A stretch of DNA of 64,000 bases from Kibdelosporangium philippinense. GTDB taxonomy: Bacteria; Actinomycetota; Actinomycetes; Mycobacteriales; Pseudonocardiaceae. Below, piece after piece: positions 12,001 through 18,902 of this stretch. The notes below the pieces were generated by a model, which was not told where the DNA came from, ran no database searches, and saw only the letters and a list, made by a program, of their open reading frames with translations. How positions within the stretch are numbered: position 1 is the first letter of the stretch; each line of letters begins with the position of its first letter. The DNA is taken from the NCBI RefSeq assembly GCF_021390435.2, contig NZ_JAJVCN010000002.1, positions 1,674,001 to 1,738,000 of the forward strand, written 5' to 3'. The translations under genes were made by a program, and so were the position numbers.

Positions 12001-15000
12001 GCGCAACAACTTCGTCAGGCTGTGCTGGCCGAGTTGGAAAGGCTGACCGGCAGTGACTGGAGCGAGTACGTAGCGAGGCTGATCAAGGATCCCGAGAACG
12101 GCGCGTATCTTCAGGGCGACCGGACTCCGTACGCGGAAATCACCGTGCGGCGCCCGGAAAGGCCACTGAATCCGGCCGTGAACGCATGGCCGTCGCAACC
12201 CCCACCCGGCGCCCGGGCGCCGGTCGATCGGGGCGAACAAAGTGGGGGATCGTCGGCAGGACCGTCCCGGCGTGGACAGTCGAGGGCTCAGCGACTGTTG
12301 AGCGCGTCAGAACCAGCTGACCGGCCTCAGATCATCAGCCTTGTCCAGGAGATTCGCGCATCGTCCGTCTCGCTTAAAGCGCGAGAGCCGAGTATGCGAG
12401 AAGTGATCGATATTCTCCGTGAAAAATTCAAGGTATCCGGTGTATCCGTTGCCATGCACGAAGTCGTCAGGGCAGGTTTTGGGCGCGAGAAGAAGAAGAG
12501 CGAGGTCTTCAAGGCTGGCGACCTAGACGCCGCACGTCCGGAAGATCGGGAAGAAATCGGCAATCTGGCCGAGAAAATCTCGAAAGATCACTATAGGTTG
12601 CATCAAAAGTATCCTACGAGGGATGCTGTTTTGAAGCAGCTTCGCAAGGAAGGAGTCAGCGGAGATCGCGCGAATATTCGGGCAATCATGAACGAGGCGC
12701 TTGGGTTTGATGGGAGAAGCGCTCACAGGGCCGCGAGGGGGGTGGAGACGGCGTTGCGAGAGGCCGAGCGGGCCCGGTTGGGTGAAATCGCCGCAGGGGT
12801 TGAGCGGCTGCATGTCGCGGCACACGGTAAGAAGCCGATGCTCAAAGAGGTTTACGCTGAACTGGTTACCCAGCATGGCGCGAAGGAAAGCTTGCACACC
12901 CTGCGGCCGATTGTCCGAGACGCACTTGGGCGCGAGCCGAGGAGGGCGGGTGGGCTGAGCGCCGAACAGCAGGCGAACTGGCCAACGATAGGCGAACTGG
13001 TCCGGCAGGTCGACGGCCGCTTCTTTGATGACAATGGGGAACTGCCGACCCTGAAGTACATCGTAAAGAAGCTTCGGGACGAACATGGCATAACGGGCCA
13101 GACCACGCTCCTGCGTCGGGTGGTGCGAAACGCGCTCGGGCGTGAAACACTGGGTCGTTGCACGCCTGGTGTTCTGAGCGGAACGCGAGAGGACGACTGG
13201 GATGAGATCCGTAGTCTGGCGGAGGAAATTCGCGACGAGTACTACGAAGCGACGGAAGTTTATCCGAGCATAAACTATGTTCTCGGCACCATGCGTGATG
13301 AGTATGACGTGACGGGCTCCTATGAGTCGCTCGGCGATATCGTCCGAGATGTACTCGGCCTCGAAAGGCGTGAAAGGGCGTCAGGCGCGCTCACTGCGAC
13401 ACGTGAGGACCATCTCGATCAAATACGTCAAGCGGCTGAGGACGTTCGAAATCGGTATCACAAGAGACACGGATATCATCCCAAGATAAAATACGTTATC
13501 CGCAAACTCCGCTCTGATCATGGGGTGCGAGGTGACTATGATCGACTTGGCGGTATTGTGCGCGATGTGCTGGGGCTCGACCGGTGGGAGCCTGGTGCCT
13601 TGCGGATGTTTCGTCACGAAGACCGGATCGAGATACGCAGGGCTGTCGCGGAAATTCGACACCAATTCTATGCGCAATTCGGCTATTACCCGAGTCTGTA
13701 TTACACCGTCAACAGGCTGCGTGAGGAGTATCGCGTAACAGGCTCCTCGAATTTGCTCGACCCTCTTGTCAACGAGGTGCTCGGCATTAGGGAACGGACT
13801 GGACCGCCACTGCTGCCGCATGAGCGGAAAGCCGCCCGAAAGTCTGTGCGGCAGCAGGTGGAGCCAGCGTCACGTGGGTGGGAAGATGCGCCTGACTGGC
13901 GACCGACCGAGCCGCAGCAAAATACACTGGCTCAGTGGGGAATGGCGCCTGCGTCGACCAGGGCTAACGGCGATTGCCTTTTCGAGGCCACGCTCATCGC
14001 GGTGAATGGTGTTACGCCGTCCAGGGCAGACGTACTCCAGCTGCGGCGACAGACCGCAGACTACCTGGAGGGTAACGTGGAGCGGTTCATCGGTTTTCAT
14101 GGGAACGATCGTGATGCTTATTTCCGGGCGGTCGAGCAGCTCAGGATGCCTGGTATGTACACCATCGACATAGGCGATCTGGCGCCGGTCGCGCTGGCTG
14201 AAGCACACGGGCTGCGGATCGTCGTGGTGGACGAACACGGAAATCGTATGGGCGGGACTGACCAGCAGGGAGAGTACGGGTACGGGCCATCGACCGGCCG
14301 GCCGGTCATGCTGCTGCGGTTGCCCGGTGGTGGCGGCCACTATCTGGGTACTCGTCAAGATTCAGAGCCGGGCGACACCCGTGGCAGTGACGCGACTAGT
14401 GCCGACATGCCTCTCGACGTCCCACAAGCCGGTCACTCCCGCGGCGGACCATCGCGGTCTGGTCCTTCGCGGCCACGTCAGATCGTTGAAGTCGTCGTGC
14501 CTACGATCGACAGTCTCTATCCATCGCGGCAAAAGATCTCTCACGTGCCGGATCGGGATGACCCGGACGATCCGGCCATCGAGGTGACCAGAGTCGTGCG
14601 GGAGCGGCCTGAACCGAACGAATATTTTAACAACGTAATCCCTTGGCGTGCGGTGAATCCGTTCAATGTGTACGACCCATATGCAACGGCGGACGGTCGA
14701 GGCGTCCACCGCGACGTCCTTGATCGTGTTGACGAGGTCACGGCGCAGATGTTTGGGTCCAAGAACTATCTCAAGTACATTGCGCACAATGAAGAGGACG
14801 ATCGTCTGCCTGATACCCCCAATTCATATTTGGAGGCACTGTGGCCAACATTGGAAGCTAATGTCGGTCACGAGATCAGGCGATTGATCAGAGGTGAAGC
14901 GCTGCAACGACCTCTTGTGCGGGTCGACCGCGTGCCAAGGGAGCACCTCCAGCCAGGCGAGGGCGCGCTATTAAATCAATGGGGCTTGTACTTCGCGGAG

Positions 15001-15534
15001 TGGCCGCCTAGTCCGGATATGCGCAGCAGGCCTTCGTTGCTCAATGGCCGGATTCTGGGTGTTTACCTGGGTGCGGTGCTCGACGACCCGAACGATCTCA
15101 AGGTCTGGGAGGAGACGTACGTCCACTTTCCTCACTACGCCGTTGAAATGGGCACCAATTCCAGTCTACGTAAGGCGAAGAACAGAGACAAATTCAAGAG
15201 CACGATGAGCGCTGAAGGCGCCGCCAATTTTGCCGCATTTGCGAACACGGCCCTCAAGCTGGTTCCCAAGGAGGATGGTGGGCAAAAACTTGCTATCGAT
15301 CTTGGTCGGGTCAACGCTCAGTTCCTTGATTTCCGGATTCGGATGCCAGATCGATTTGGTCGAACGCGATGGCAGATGATTTCCGTCCTCGTCGCGTTCG
15401 AGAACGCATTCGATATCGAGGTCAACCCGTACGGGATGATCATAATCGACTACACCGACACTTATCTGCCGTTGTTCAATGAAGAAAGTCAACCTGATGC
15501 GGGTGGTTCGTCTGAAGAGCGAAGGGGAAAGTAG
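1..15534 (+). CDS. Giant multidomain effector/polymorphic toxin A (5' partial): caspase-like modules, amidoligase-like, OmpA-like, PLD, helical repeats, OTU, SET-like
   Basis: The frame is open to the left window edge, so the true start and any secretion domain lie outside; the first visible ATG/GTG codons are internal. Residues below are numbered from the ATG at 31. Four copies of a module with a G(V/M)(S/T)F strand, a DxHG-like histidine and a (F/V)xC cysteine occur at about 770-890 (H811/C857), 1010-1110 (Q1042 replaces His; C1090), 2440-2550 (H2481/C2523) and 3570-3740 (H3632/C3691). They resemble caspase/CHAT-type clan CD folds. A GxExE plus EFVTKP module lies at about 1230-1560. An OmpA-like stretch is at about 1620-1760. 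A phospholipase D region has HEK at 3076-3078 and a canonical HxKx4Dx6GSxN at 3323-3340. Seven helical repeats precede an OTU domain (NGDC, C4649; H4770), and a SET-like end includes the DY at 5140. A duplicated ~150-residue unit lies at about 90-240 and 1890-2030. The role is inferred: a mosaic toxin or effector. Confidence 0.85.
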   Translation, partial: PVGSTTGIDQVVMWLTGQMASQSSDSVRSWHVEVSATGGPDQAYARRVAQEIEQHVVEQSVNVAVHGPDSAQDRPAHAPGKGKARDSVVTLTLVGATDIESISTEFVRRYADVPESMRIPLDALHTAMAELRTMAADVVLGSRVSETFDLAGMHIPAVAKRARAGDRMRLADAVFDMLLAASVAPVGSSGESDVWQRTVGFTPRDAVHLLQSTVYKNASGVGQPLPNYVGGPTLAERWLQLKRISEAPKKDPATPSALASSLKRAARPTPAPEVSQSSRAPEPTPVASSSATTVAEHQDPVDTPRRSTRAGKNKAPDYVSGREERRQTPAQPAVPMRRPVTGGFKIVNRTGEPRTNVDIDMVFPANWYEGADVATPLREVPTIQHMIKSLRWAPPTAAPMKWSVAILGFGHAGHAHARHVHDVLAGLLAASGTSTVEFAVAVGDEAMARAEHRGGSRATLDQWMSDGVRISLASTPAAIPSGVSPGTFIVHRHREGSRYTLEVVFTGVPSPSPDLSIMLESDREIRTLAQMLSRALPSTLPARRIVSFEGFGPGALARASSVRDALARLVPTFGDGWSAHDVFMAAQAGEPGDSGATVDSERFDRVRVTAQPVALANPNQTVTAGSSLDRAHGVHLAAAILDRGGALFDVTVSNGTAKVSPQLVDWLARGFDGARFANWTRLIVFGATVTAVGDMRIQLIDQLAEATGVYRDSIEAVVVGQVDGALADTLMMVGLSLDTIGDDTAGGLGSLLPQIPGDQPYVGMDSTGMIRAIDPSRILGRTVRDRSGAVAGVSFVAQRPQVVEEFIQHGGVMDEFVIDAHGGNGVVAVTVGGEPMLIDGTTLARVVNASFGITLAMQGRDATLLVCDAEQVGRALRAGLVNAHDREVRVATGPVEFGFVTGEVPNLVIGGLGSWLVLSRDGGEHNELQHNMVPDRIPLPHKWLRRRSPQVQFNVMPTPSPSPPPRLPARVVGPGVAPSRVAAQWAHRSDEPGSGRYHNVGNGQVRQRLIDGPNKTVVGMSFVHDDSGPTIDDFLAGKPQGLPERTFVIDVQVTKQGALVTDAAGTRKWASPSQLAQIVLASEQFQRALEADVPITLFACDVGTGFAHDFWATVRSRYPSAKMYAPDDVLRFAVDNGRSMWTIDNGGVWRTYDPVDEAPAWNQEYWEQIRDRADLQQRLAKVDRWLWSTAVEPRSVPPLHEHAYKPAARVALHVLYRWYTQGEVRARALADQLGRRLVRLRGGAMGIEAENGREVRGVPGFRNVLLAEGAYFDLYTDVGGPYVKFEFVTKPIAVLGGDLGRVKRDAALQELGTYFRLLYTAQTGTAVSQLFSGFRLTEFGRTATLGKVRHPGRLAPHLTVGLPPAGVHDVLSHVYQHLPRQASGVSNATVNVWAQILGAGIEFGDWLGASFVRAPVRELHWLASDLTVQTARGFGALFFVQLASLVRGWVDLQEDGRPTAAKHFAAAMSRVSLAGYRAVMPPELLQDIEVEPRAEQIREEVAHRIAAQPWFPQSLVGVDIYSWTMTFRDGRVFSLGQYIDNALLPEPTIRVGQDMATGMNEVFDEADTNDGQLDVGLIPTELRVYDYRAPGVTDPVDGLRAKYLQLEQQVLSADATSRHLSALAPADPAVTHLEVPVRKGQDAYEAGAEPELANFAALIAQQASRAMARGTRRIVVTIEGAGNPPRIFGRGRDPREKGMNRAQVVSRRLADLVAAQLSERGTTQAPVTYNPTSRGAGYTRSPFQLTGDIRDQRRRVVVWITEVPVETSRQAQPRAWHSVARPSRTQPGPSTVVSRWTQPQPQPVAWHASPASTTTASTRTPSASTGTSTPSGSSQFSGIVWGHRSAPTDNGAYLTDDTDVLWRPIFGPTDAPAGSSFVSGSDSAVHELLGQADDLAPVIAEFGARYQQLPDTLRLTAEQVDVALGELRTLASGVRLISRADEAFEAQGMSAVLSSIASQLPTGEGRGKLATAVFDLLLASSVFPANDNAAWLPLRIHTPHRAVQTLLVTATRLIAKQDPFSVRVWTDTGYQHDVPLAQRWTQLNLIMPQSSDNPVAGPSGQTGPDRRGRARALENRAAAMPYTAPPAHIPAAPSSSWLSSAFEWSSTRGTAGVPVWDVLLADGAHAEEADSLAQLRSHIIQAMDERDAVGDRLYTALRVHAYGDEGRSTAQEFEAVLRRGQSTWPDGVSFAISRERNVQHNGRWAVVGSSAWRAAEPRQLRIEAVRRAGRRLAPAPEGFVLQRDNDEQNYPVWDGLFESPQSVGAVLGQARADFLAALPDRASDGTTQHWDLTVYVAGKNRRARSDALMVALFGGKKVPQHLTVEFSPSARHVKRWLPDADNPSALRERQFRIRALPRGNQAHQHVPSTRAVQEHPQAAPEPKESPVASASVTVPDRAGEPDFMDELIQLWDHRDAGWFAIEPPTSAEGDVLVGVSQNGTRRFTAADVLKAEVARPSGEVAGVSFVPGGTTALRRFLSAGSDLQARVLDVHGHPRGVELTVDGELVLVSAETFAQVVFDLRLMSNDPTLVFSCYAGQLGGMADVLSAKFPGSTVLAPNGWLAYAVVRNAHTGEVRRTSVVRAEGRSAWVNIGSSGRNTADAPAPALIGPEWTVVADPVARLGDVEVDGDELTKIGRLRLSFAAIRAGRIARDSDMETRIRLTGGLLAVNTAAEHLATIWSAHLIDRTVTDDSPPDVVQVEIEHQRAAVGAKGKARALPAVAVPEADMTEADDFMVLYGISEFVTGLELADDGRTRVLDELRSQIHTELATKGTDAAMALAAQTMQELTQADESGTLDVLLDRIRSGRTVNSPMITMGQAENSGEPESRDERFYNDLISAVRSHLGADAKDAGPLTRETLTAHIEALARKQSYRPENMDRLAQNIASHIASKGEQDRPRGIGGADRRPVPRSYPQYTQAQRARSSRPMTALQQLELRYFPDDRSLGTSHHRDTEVTPRIDGSNLFASISNTLDTLGQPGDRLYITSFSFELETRLVPNGPTLGERLRHLANQGVDVRLIVAVPRHALNQLDAPLPGLNSWRKIFNAKIGRIAQGNMTAALALRNSPEFAGEPWRILMDWGGTNDSHHEKSTVAYRAGTKELTAFVGGIDYHAARRAEPGHAGNPDSDSWHDVAVELRSGAAASVLRNFWIRWANAGSLPKRLFYTPDRQQIPFNPDVPHQDMIIPATAPAQGNPSSSVRIWGSYATNRVTPLGDNLVVPWQGLPQGGVVEFAEGLRAAIEAARTYIYIEDQTLNPAMLGEIYVQHRFLYPLLSAAAERGVKVILLTQGSAGANAPSSDATPYISTEIQNSIIDPLSRSQRSNVGVFYLHNTKVHSKLVMIDDEFVSIGSANAWDRSMEGDESELSVAILDPGGTRSLVADLRVKLWQEHHRLPDNQVTDTILRNLHIGLGLFDQSWGQAQPSQARNTAVRRMQPALPPIVDLTPPGWENWRRGDERTITNSIQARSQQNREDLTDAFARMGMDTRHPTNNFTLGRTDRADRATLDEGEAGQGYRRTQARRGTGFSTPAPPGARSSSDLPTYDAVPDYVERAQVEPGSYGAAEPLYWPLYDTEGAIVGMTFMQGQERERVQQWAASSTLERDRSVEVDTDYETVARMQPTERSQHMRTVLTPFNNRKTFVVDGHQDGDTLTVSYSDGHVEQWHGDRAAKFIMETEVFRRATRATTVADVLRGRNKIDLAFIGCPAAPGAQAGRFPVEVYETAQRERPGVVQLVHFVTGRVVPIGHDYPIDELRYTTAIFDGGNWQTVGEEQMAVRWVMDHMSGNPVQDADDEQWLSDAAGLANRIVDRLSESIGNRQTLDLWLVRESLNIRSATPTEQYAWTAALATIAESPLATNVRHVTDIGMDQSGNWHGVELPKLARQRYVVLGDANWYNTSGTVIRRARMVPLAESQPSRVSRANQPVTMRVEFASRHKTIEQPRPNPRGNAEWRYLEPVFELAKWLAPRMVEDAQDSEWAHSITILGHGRNRDHGAETGRQRGVFVAQQLRQAVLAELERLTGSDWSEYVARLIKDPENGAYLQGDRTPYAEITVRRPERPLNPAVNAWPSQPPPGARAPVDRGEQSGGSSAGPSRRGQSRAQRLLSASEPADRPQIISLVQEIRASSVSLKAREPSMREVIDILREKFKVSGVSVAMHEVVRAGFGREKKKSEVFKAGDLDAARPEDREEIGNLAEKISKDHYRLHQKYPTRDAVLKQLRKEGVSGDRANIRAIMNEALGFDGRSAHRAARGVETALREAERARLGEIAAGVERLHVAAHGKKPMLKEVYAELVTQHGAKESLHTLRPIVRDALGREPRRAGGLSAEQQANWPTIGELVRQVDGRFFDDNGELPTLKYIVKKLRDEHGITGQTTLLRRVVRNALGRETLGRCTPGVLSGTREDDWDEIRSLAEEIRDEYYEATEVYPSINYVLGTMRDEYDVTGSYESLGDIVRDVLGLERRERASGALTATREDHLDQIRQAAEDVRNRYHKRHGYHPKIKYVIRKLRSDHGVRGDYDRLGGIVRDVLGLDRWEPGALRMFRHEDRIEIRRAVAEIRHQFYAQFGYYPSLYYTVNRLREEYRVTGSSNLLDPLVNEVLGIRERTGPPLLPHERKAARKSVRQQVEPASRGWEDAPDWRPTEPQQNTLAQWGMAPASTRANGDCLFEATLIAVNGVTPSRADVLQLRRQTADYLEGNVERFIGFHGNDRDAYFRAVEQLRMPGMYTIDIGDLAPVALAEAHGLRIVVVDEHGNRMGGTDQQGEYGYGPSTGRPVMLLRLPGGGGHYLGTRQDSEPGDTRGSDATSADMPLDVPQAGHSRGGPSRSGPSRPRQIVEVVVPTIDSLYPSRQKISHVPDRDDPDDPAIEVTRVVRERPEPNEYFNNVIPWRAVNPFNVYDPYATADGRGVHRDVLDRVDEVTAQMFGSKNYLKYIAHNEEDDRLPDTPNSYLEALWPTLEANVGHEIRRLIRGEALQRPLVRVDRVPREHLQPGEGALLNQWGLYFAEWPPSPDMRSRPSLLNGRILGVYLGAVLDDPNDLKVWEETYVHFPHYAVEMGTNSSLRKAKNRDKFKSTMSAEGAANFAAFANTALKLVPKEDGGQKLAIDLGRVNAQFLDFRIRMPDRFGRTRWQMISVLVAFENAFDIEVNPYGMIIIDYTDTYLPLFNEESQPDAGGSSEERRGK
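12319..13803 (+). repeat. Seven tandem ~60-residue helical repeats inside giant protein A
   Basis: Seven consecutive units share a pattern. A charged helix (xxIxxLAExIRxxY) is followed by a YPSxxxV turn and helix, a (L/M)RxEYxVxG segment, and an ending of (I/V)VRDxLG. Units 5 to 7 are the most alike; units 1 to 3 are more diverged. The same unit occurs twice in giant protein B (about 31354-31530 and 32506-32700), also just ahead of an OTU domain. The helix-turn-helix spacing suggests a small helical binding domain, but no family name is assigned. This stretch looks richer in A/T than the flanking toxin modules, hinting at separate ancestry. Confidence 0.7.
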
Positions 15535-15566
15535 GCAACAGGTCGTGCCGAAACGGGCAGGCCTAG

Positions 15567-17229
15567 CCTCGGTCTTTCGCGCGATATCCTGTTGATCTTG
15601 CCGGTGGTTTTGTTGATCTTGTGTTGGGCGGTTCGACAAACGGGCGTGGTTGGCTCGCCGACCTGCTCATGTCGGCTGCTCCGGGGTCTTTCGGGTGGTA
15701 GGGACAGAAGGCTTGGGGTCAGGTGAACGCGGCGCGGATCGTCAACCAGCCCGTGGCGACAGCCTTGGCGTACTTACAGGTTTCGTCGATGCGGACACGG
15801 ACTTGCCGTGCACCGCGTGTCATGCGGGCGCCTACGTGTAGCACCAGATTTCGGAACGTGGCGATTTCGGCGTGAGCCAGCGTGGGCGTGCTGGTGAAAC
15901 CCAGTACTTTCGCCCAGCACACCAGATCGGTAGCCGATAGCAGTGTGTGCAGCCAGGCGGTGTTCTCCGCGAACCCGCGACAGGGCAGATTCCGCAGGCC
16001 GCTGGCCTTGGCTTCCCGGATCCGGTCTTCGACCCGGGCGTGCTGGCGGTGGTGCAGTTCCAGCCCTGCGGTCTGGCCGGGAATCATTCGGTCGGGGATG
16101 TCGGTGATCAACGCGGTGATCCGATGCCCATCCACATCGGTGAATCGCAACTGGGCACCAGGATGAGGGCGTTCAGCACGCACGATGACCGTCGCACCCT
16201 CCGGCCAGGCCGACAGATCCAGCATCCCGGTGACATCCGCGACCCAGGCACCGTCACGGATCCCGCCATCGCGCTGGATGGCCGCTTCCCAAGCCCGGTC
16301 GGGAATCTGATCAACCACGGCCTGGATGCGGGCATCCACCGGGAACCCGAAGGAAAACCACACTCCCTTCGTCCGACACGCCTTCGCGAACGCATGCGTT
16401 GCACCGGCGGAGTCCGAGCGGGCCACCACCCGCACCGAGTCCGGATCACCTGCACGCGGCCGAGCACGGGCAGGTAACGCGGCCAACGCCTGCTCCAGCA
16501 CCGCAACGTGATCCGCGGCCGTGTTGGAGCCCGCGTTCCCCGGACGCAGCAGACCGGCCAGCGCTTCGCCACCCGAGACCTCCGGGCGGTCCAGAAACGC
16601 CAGCAACGGATGAAAACCAAACGTCCGTTTCCACGTCTTCGCCGCGTTCTCCTTGTCCTCCGAATGGGAAATCGTGACCGTGGCATCGAAATCGATGTCC
16701 AACAGATCGCTCAAGTCCGGGCCGGCACCCGCGGCCCACGCCCGCTCTCGCGCCGCCGCCCGCGCCGCGAGCACCCCTGGCAGATGTTCAGCGTCGACCC
16801 GGTCGAGCATCCGCCAGGTCGTCGGCATGCTGGCCACCGGCCCGCACACCTGGTGCTGGTCACCGAAGACCTCGATATGCGAGACACAGTCGGCGCCATC
16901 AGCGATGGCCACCGCCATATCGGCGAACACCTGGCCCGGTGCGTGCTGCCACGGACCGGCATAAGTATCGGCCAAGGCGGCGGTCACACCCTCGACCAAG
17001 CCGCTGTCCTGAGCCAACTCCCGTAACATTCCCACCCCGGCATGCGACACGACCCCAACACCGTCCGCGCTGACCTTGACCCGCTTCGACCACTTGCTAC
17101 GCTTCACCCGCAAAGTGCCTTCCCGTGAGGACCACTACAGACCTAGACAATCCGTAGTTTCCCTTACAGGACAGGCACTTTCGCGCATTCAAGGACACGA
17201 TCTGCGTCACACCACATGAAAGACCTGGG
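15567..17229 (-). mobile_element. IS1380-family insertion sequence, copy 1
   Basis: The ends are imperfect inverted repeats: left CCTCGGTCTTTCGCGC, right ending ATGAAAGACCTGGG. The element is flanked by a 4-bp direct duplication CTAG at 15563-15566 and 17230-17233. It encodes one transposase on the minus strand and lies 32 bp past the stop of giant gene A. It is arranged head to head with copy 2, separated by only 13 bp. Confidence 0.9.
15719..17107 (-). CDS. IS1380 family transposase (copy 1)
   Basis: DDE transposase of 462 residues that cuts and pastes the element carrying it. The GTG at 17107 is chosen because all three copies in the window then have exactly the same length and begin with the same basic MKR residues; a TTG at 17113 is in frame but unlikely. 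Candidate catalytic acids are the Asp in DIDFDATVTI, the Asp in ARSDSAGATH and the Glu in EDRIREAKASG, matching the conserved blocks of the other two copies. No frameshift is seen, so the protein may be active. Confidence 0.9.
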   Translation of the reverse strand: MKRSKWSKRVKVSADGVGVVSHAGVGMLRELAQDSGLVEGVTAALADTYAGPWQHAPGQVFADMAVAIADGADCVSHIEVFGDQHQVCGPVASMPTTWRMLDRVDAEHLPGVLAARAAARERAWAAGAGPDLSDLLDIDFDATVTISHSEDKENAAKTWKRTFGFHPLLAFLDRPEVSGGEALAGLLRPGNAGSNTAADHVAVLEQALAALPARARPRAGDPDSVRVVARSDSAGATHAFAKACRTKGVWFSFGFPVDARIQAVVDQIPDRAWEAAIQRDGGIRDGAWVADVTGMLDLSAWPEGATVIVRAERPHPGAQLRFTDVDGHRITALITDIPDRMIPGQTAGLELHHRQHARVEDRIREAKASGLRNLPCRGFAENTAWLHTLLSATDLVCWAKVLGFTSTPTLAHAEIATFRNLVLHVGARMTRGARQVRVRIDETCKYAKAVATGWLTIRAAFT

Positions 17230-17242
17230 CTAGTTGATCTAG

Positions 17243-18898
17243 CCTGCGTCTTTCGCGCGAAATAGTGCGACACGGGCTATAGATGCACGGAAGTGCCGTC
17301 CTGCAAGGGAAACTGTTGTTTGCGATGACAGCAGATCCCAAGCAGAAGGGCACTCCGTAGGTGAAGCGTAGCAAGCGGTCGAGGCGGGTCAAGGTCAGTG
17401 CTGATGGGCGTGGTGTGGTGTCGCATGCCGGGGTGGGGATGTTGCGGGAGTTGGCCCAGGACACCGGCCTGGTCGCGGGGGTGAACGAGGCGTTGGTCGA
17501 CACGTATGCCGGTCCGTGGATGCATGCACCAGGACAGGTGTTCGCCGACATGGCCGTGGCCATCGCCGATGGCGGCGACTGTGTCTCGCACATCGAGGTC
17601 TTCGGTGACCAGCATGCGGTGTGCGGGCCGGTGGCCAGCATGCCGACCGCCTGGCGGATGCTGGACCGGATCGACGAAGCGCATCTGCCGGGGATACTCG
17701 CCGCGCGGGCGGCGGCCCGAGAACGGGCGTGGGCCGCGGGTGCCGGCCCGGACCTGACCGGGCTGCTGCGGATCGATTTCGACGCCACGGTCACGATTTC
17801 CCATGCTGAGGACAAGGAGAACGCGGCCAAAACCTGGAAACGGACGTTTGGTTTTCACCCGTTGTTGGCGTTTCTGGACCGCCCAGAGGTCTCGGGAGGC
17901 GAAGCACTGGCGGGCCTGCTGCGGGCGGGTAACGCCGGGTCGAACACGGCAGCAGACCACATCGCGGTGCTGGAGCGGGCGTTGGCGTCGTTACCCGCCC
18001 ATGCCCGGCCACGTCCGGGTGATCCGGACTCGGTGCGGGTGGTAGCCCGCTCGGACTCCGCCGGTGCCACCCTCGCGTTCGCGCAGGCGTGCCGGGAGCG
18101 GGGAGTGTGGTTCTCCTTCGGGTTCCCGGTGGATGCCCGCATCCAGGTCGTGGTCGATCAGATTCCCGACCAGGCATGGGAATCGGCCATCGACCGTGCG
18201 GGCGGGATCCGGGATGGTGCCTGGGTCGCCGACATCACCGGAATGCTCGACCTGTCGAGTTGGCCTGCCGGATCGAAGGTCATCGTGCGTGCTGAACGTC
18301 CCCATCCCGGCGCCCAGTTGAGGTTCACCGATGTGGACGGGCATCGGATCACCGCGTTCATCACCGACATCCCCGACCGGGTCATCCCCGGTCAGACCGC
18401 CGGTCTGGAACTGCACCACCGCCAGCACGCCCGGGTGGAAGACCGCATCCGCCAAGCCAAGGCCACCGGCCTGCGCAACCTGCCCTGTCGTGGGTTCGCG
18501 GAGAACACCGCCTGGCTGGAGACGTTACTGGCGGCCACTGATCTGGTGTGTTGGGCGAAAATCCTGGGTTTCACCGGCACACCCGTGCTGGCGCGCGCCG
18601 AGATCGCTACGTTCCGGAACTTGGTGCTGCACGTGGGCGCCCGAATCACTCGTGGTGCCCGGCAAGTCCGGATCCGCATCGATGAAACCTGTGCCTATGC
18701 CCACGCGATCGCCCAGGGCTGGTTGAAGATCCGCGCCGCCTTCACCTGATCCGCACCCCTGTCCCTACGATCGGCAAGAACCGGAGCGGCCGACACAAGC
18801 AGGTCGGCGGGCTAGCCACGCTCACAGTCGGAAACACTCACGGCAAGATCGACAAAACCACAAGCAAGATCAACTAAATACTGCGCGAAAGGCCGAGG
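17243..18898 (+). mobile_element. IS1380-family insertion sequence, copy 2 (inverted relative to copy 1)
   Basis: The left end is CCTGCGTCTTTCGCGC and the right end is GCGCGAAAGGCCGAGG. The flanks are CTAG (17239-17242) and TTAG (18899-18902), a one-base mismatch in the expected 4-bp duplication. That suggests mutation or recombination after insertion. With copy 1 it forms an almost perfect large inverted repeat with a 13-bp centre. Confidence 0.87.
17361..18749 (+). CDS. IS1380 family transposase (copy 2)
   Basis: Intact 462-residue DDE transposase, colinear with the other two copies along its whole length and differing by scattered substitutions. The start is a GTG followed by a basic KRSKRSRR segment. 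The conserved blocks DFDATVTISH, ARSDSAGATL and EDRIRQAKATG carry the presumed DDE residues. It acts on the inverted repeats at 17243 and 18898 and could mobilise all three copies. Confidence 0.92.
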   Translation: MKRSKRSRRVKVSADGRGVVSHAGVGMLRELAQDTGLVAGVNEALVDTYAGPWMHAPGQVFADMAVAIADGGDCVSHIEVFGDQHAVCGPVASMPTAWRMLDRIDEAHLPGILAARAAARERAWAAGAGPDLTGLLRIDFDATVTISHAEDKENAAKTWKRTFGFHPLLAFLDRPEVSGGEALAGLLRAGNAGSNTAADHIAVLERALASLPAHARPRPGDPDSVRVVARSDSAGATLAFAQACRERGVWFSFGFPVDARIQVVVDQIPDQAWESAIDRAGGIRDGAWVADITGMLDLSSWPAGSKVIVRAERPHPGAQLRFTDVDGHRITAFITDIPDRVIPGQTAGLELHHRQHARVEDRIRQAKATGLRNLPCRGFAENTAWLETLLAATDLVCWAKILGFTGTPVLARAEIATFRNLVLHVGARITRGARQVRIRIDETCAYAHAIAQGWLKIRAAFT

Positions 18899-18902
18899 TT
18901 AG

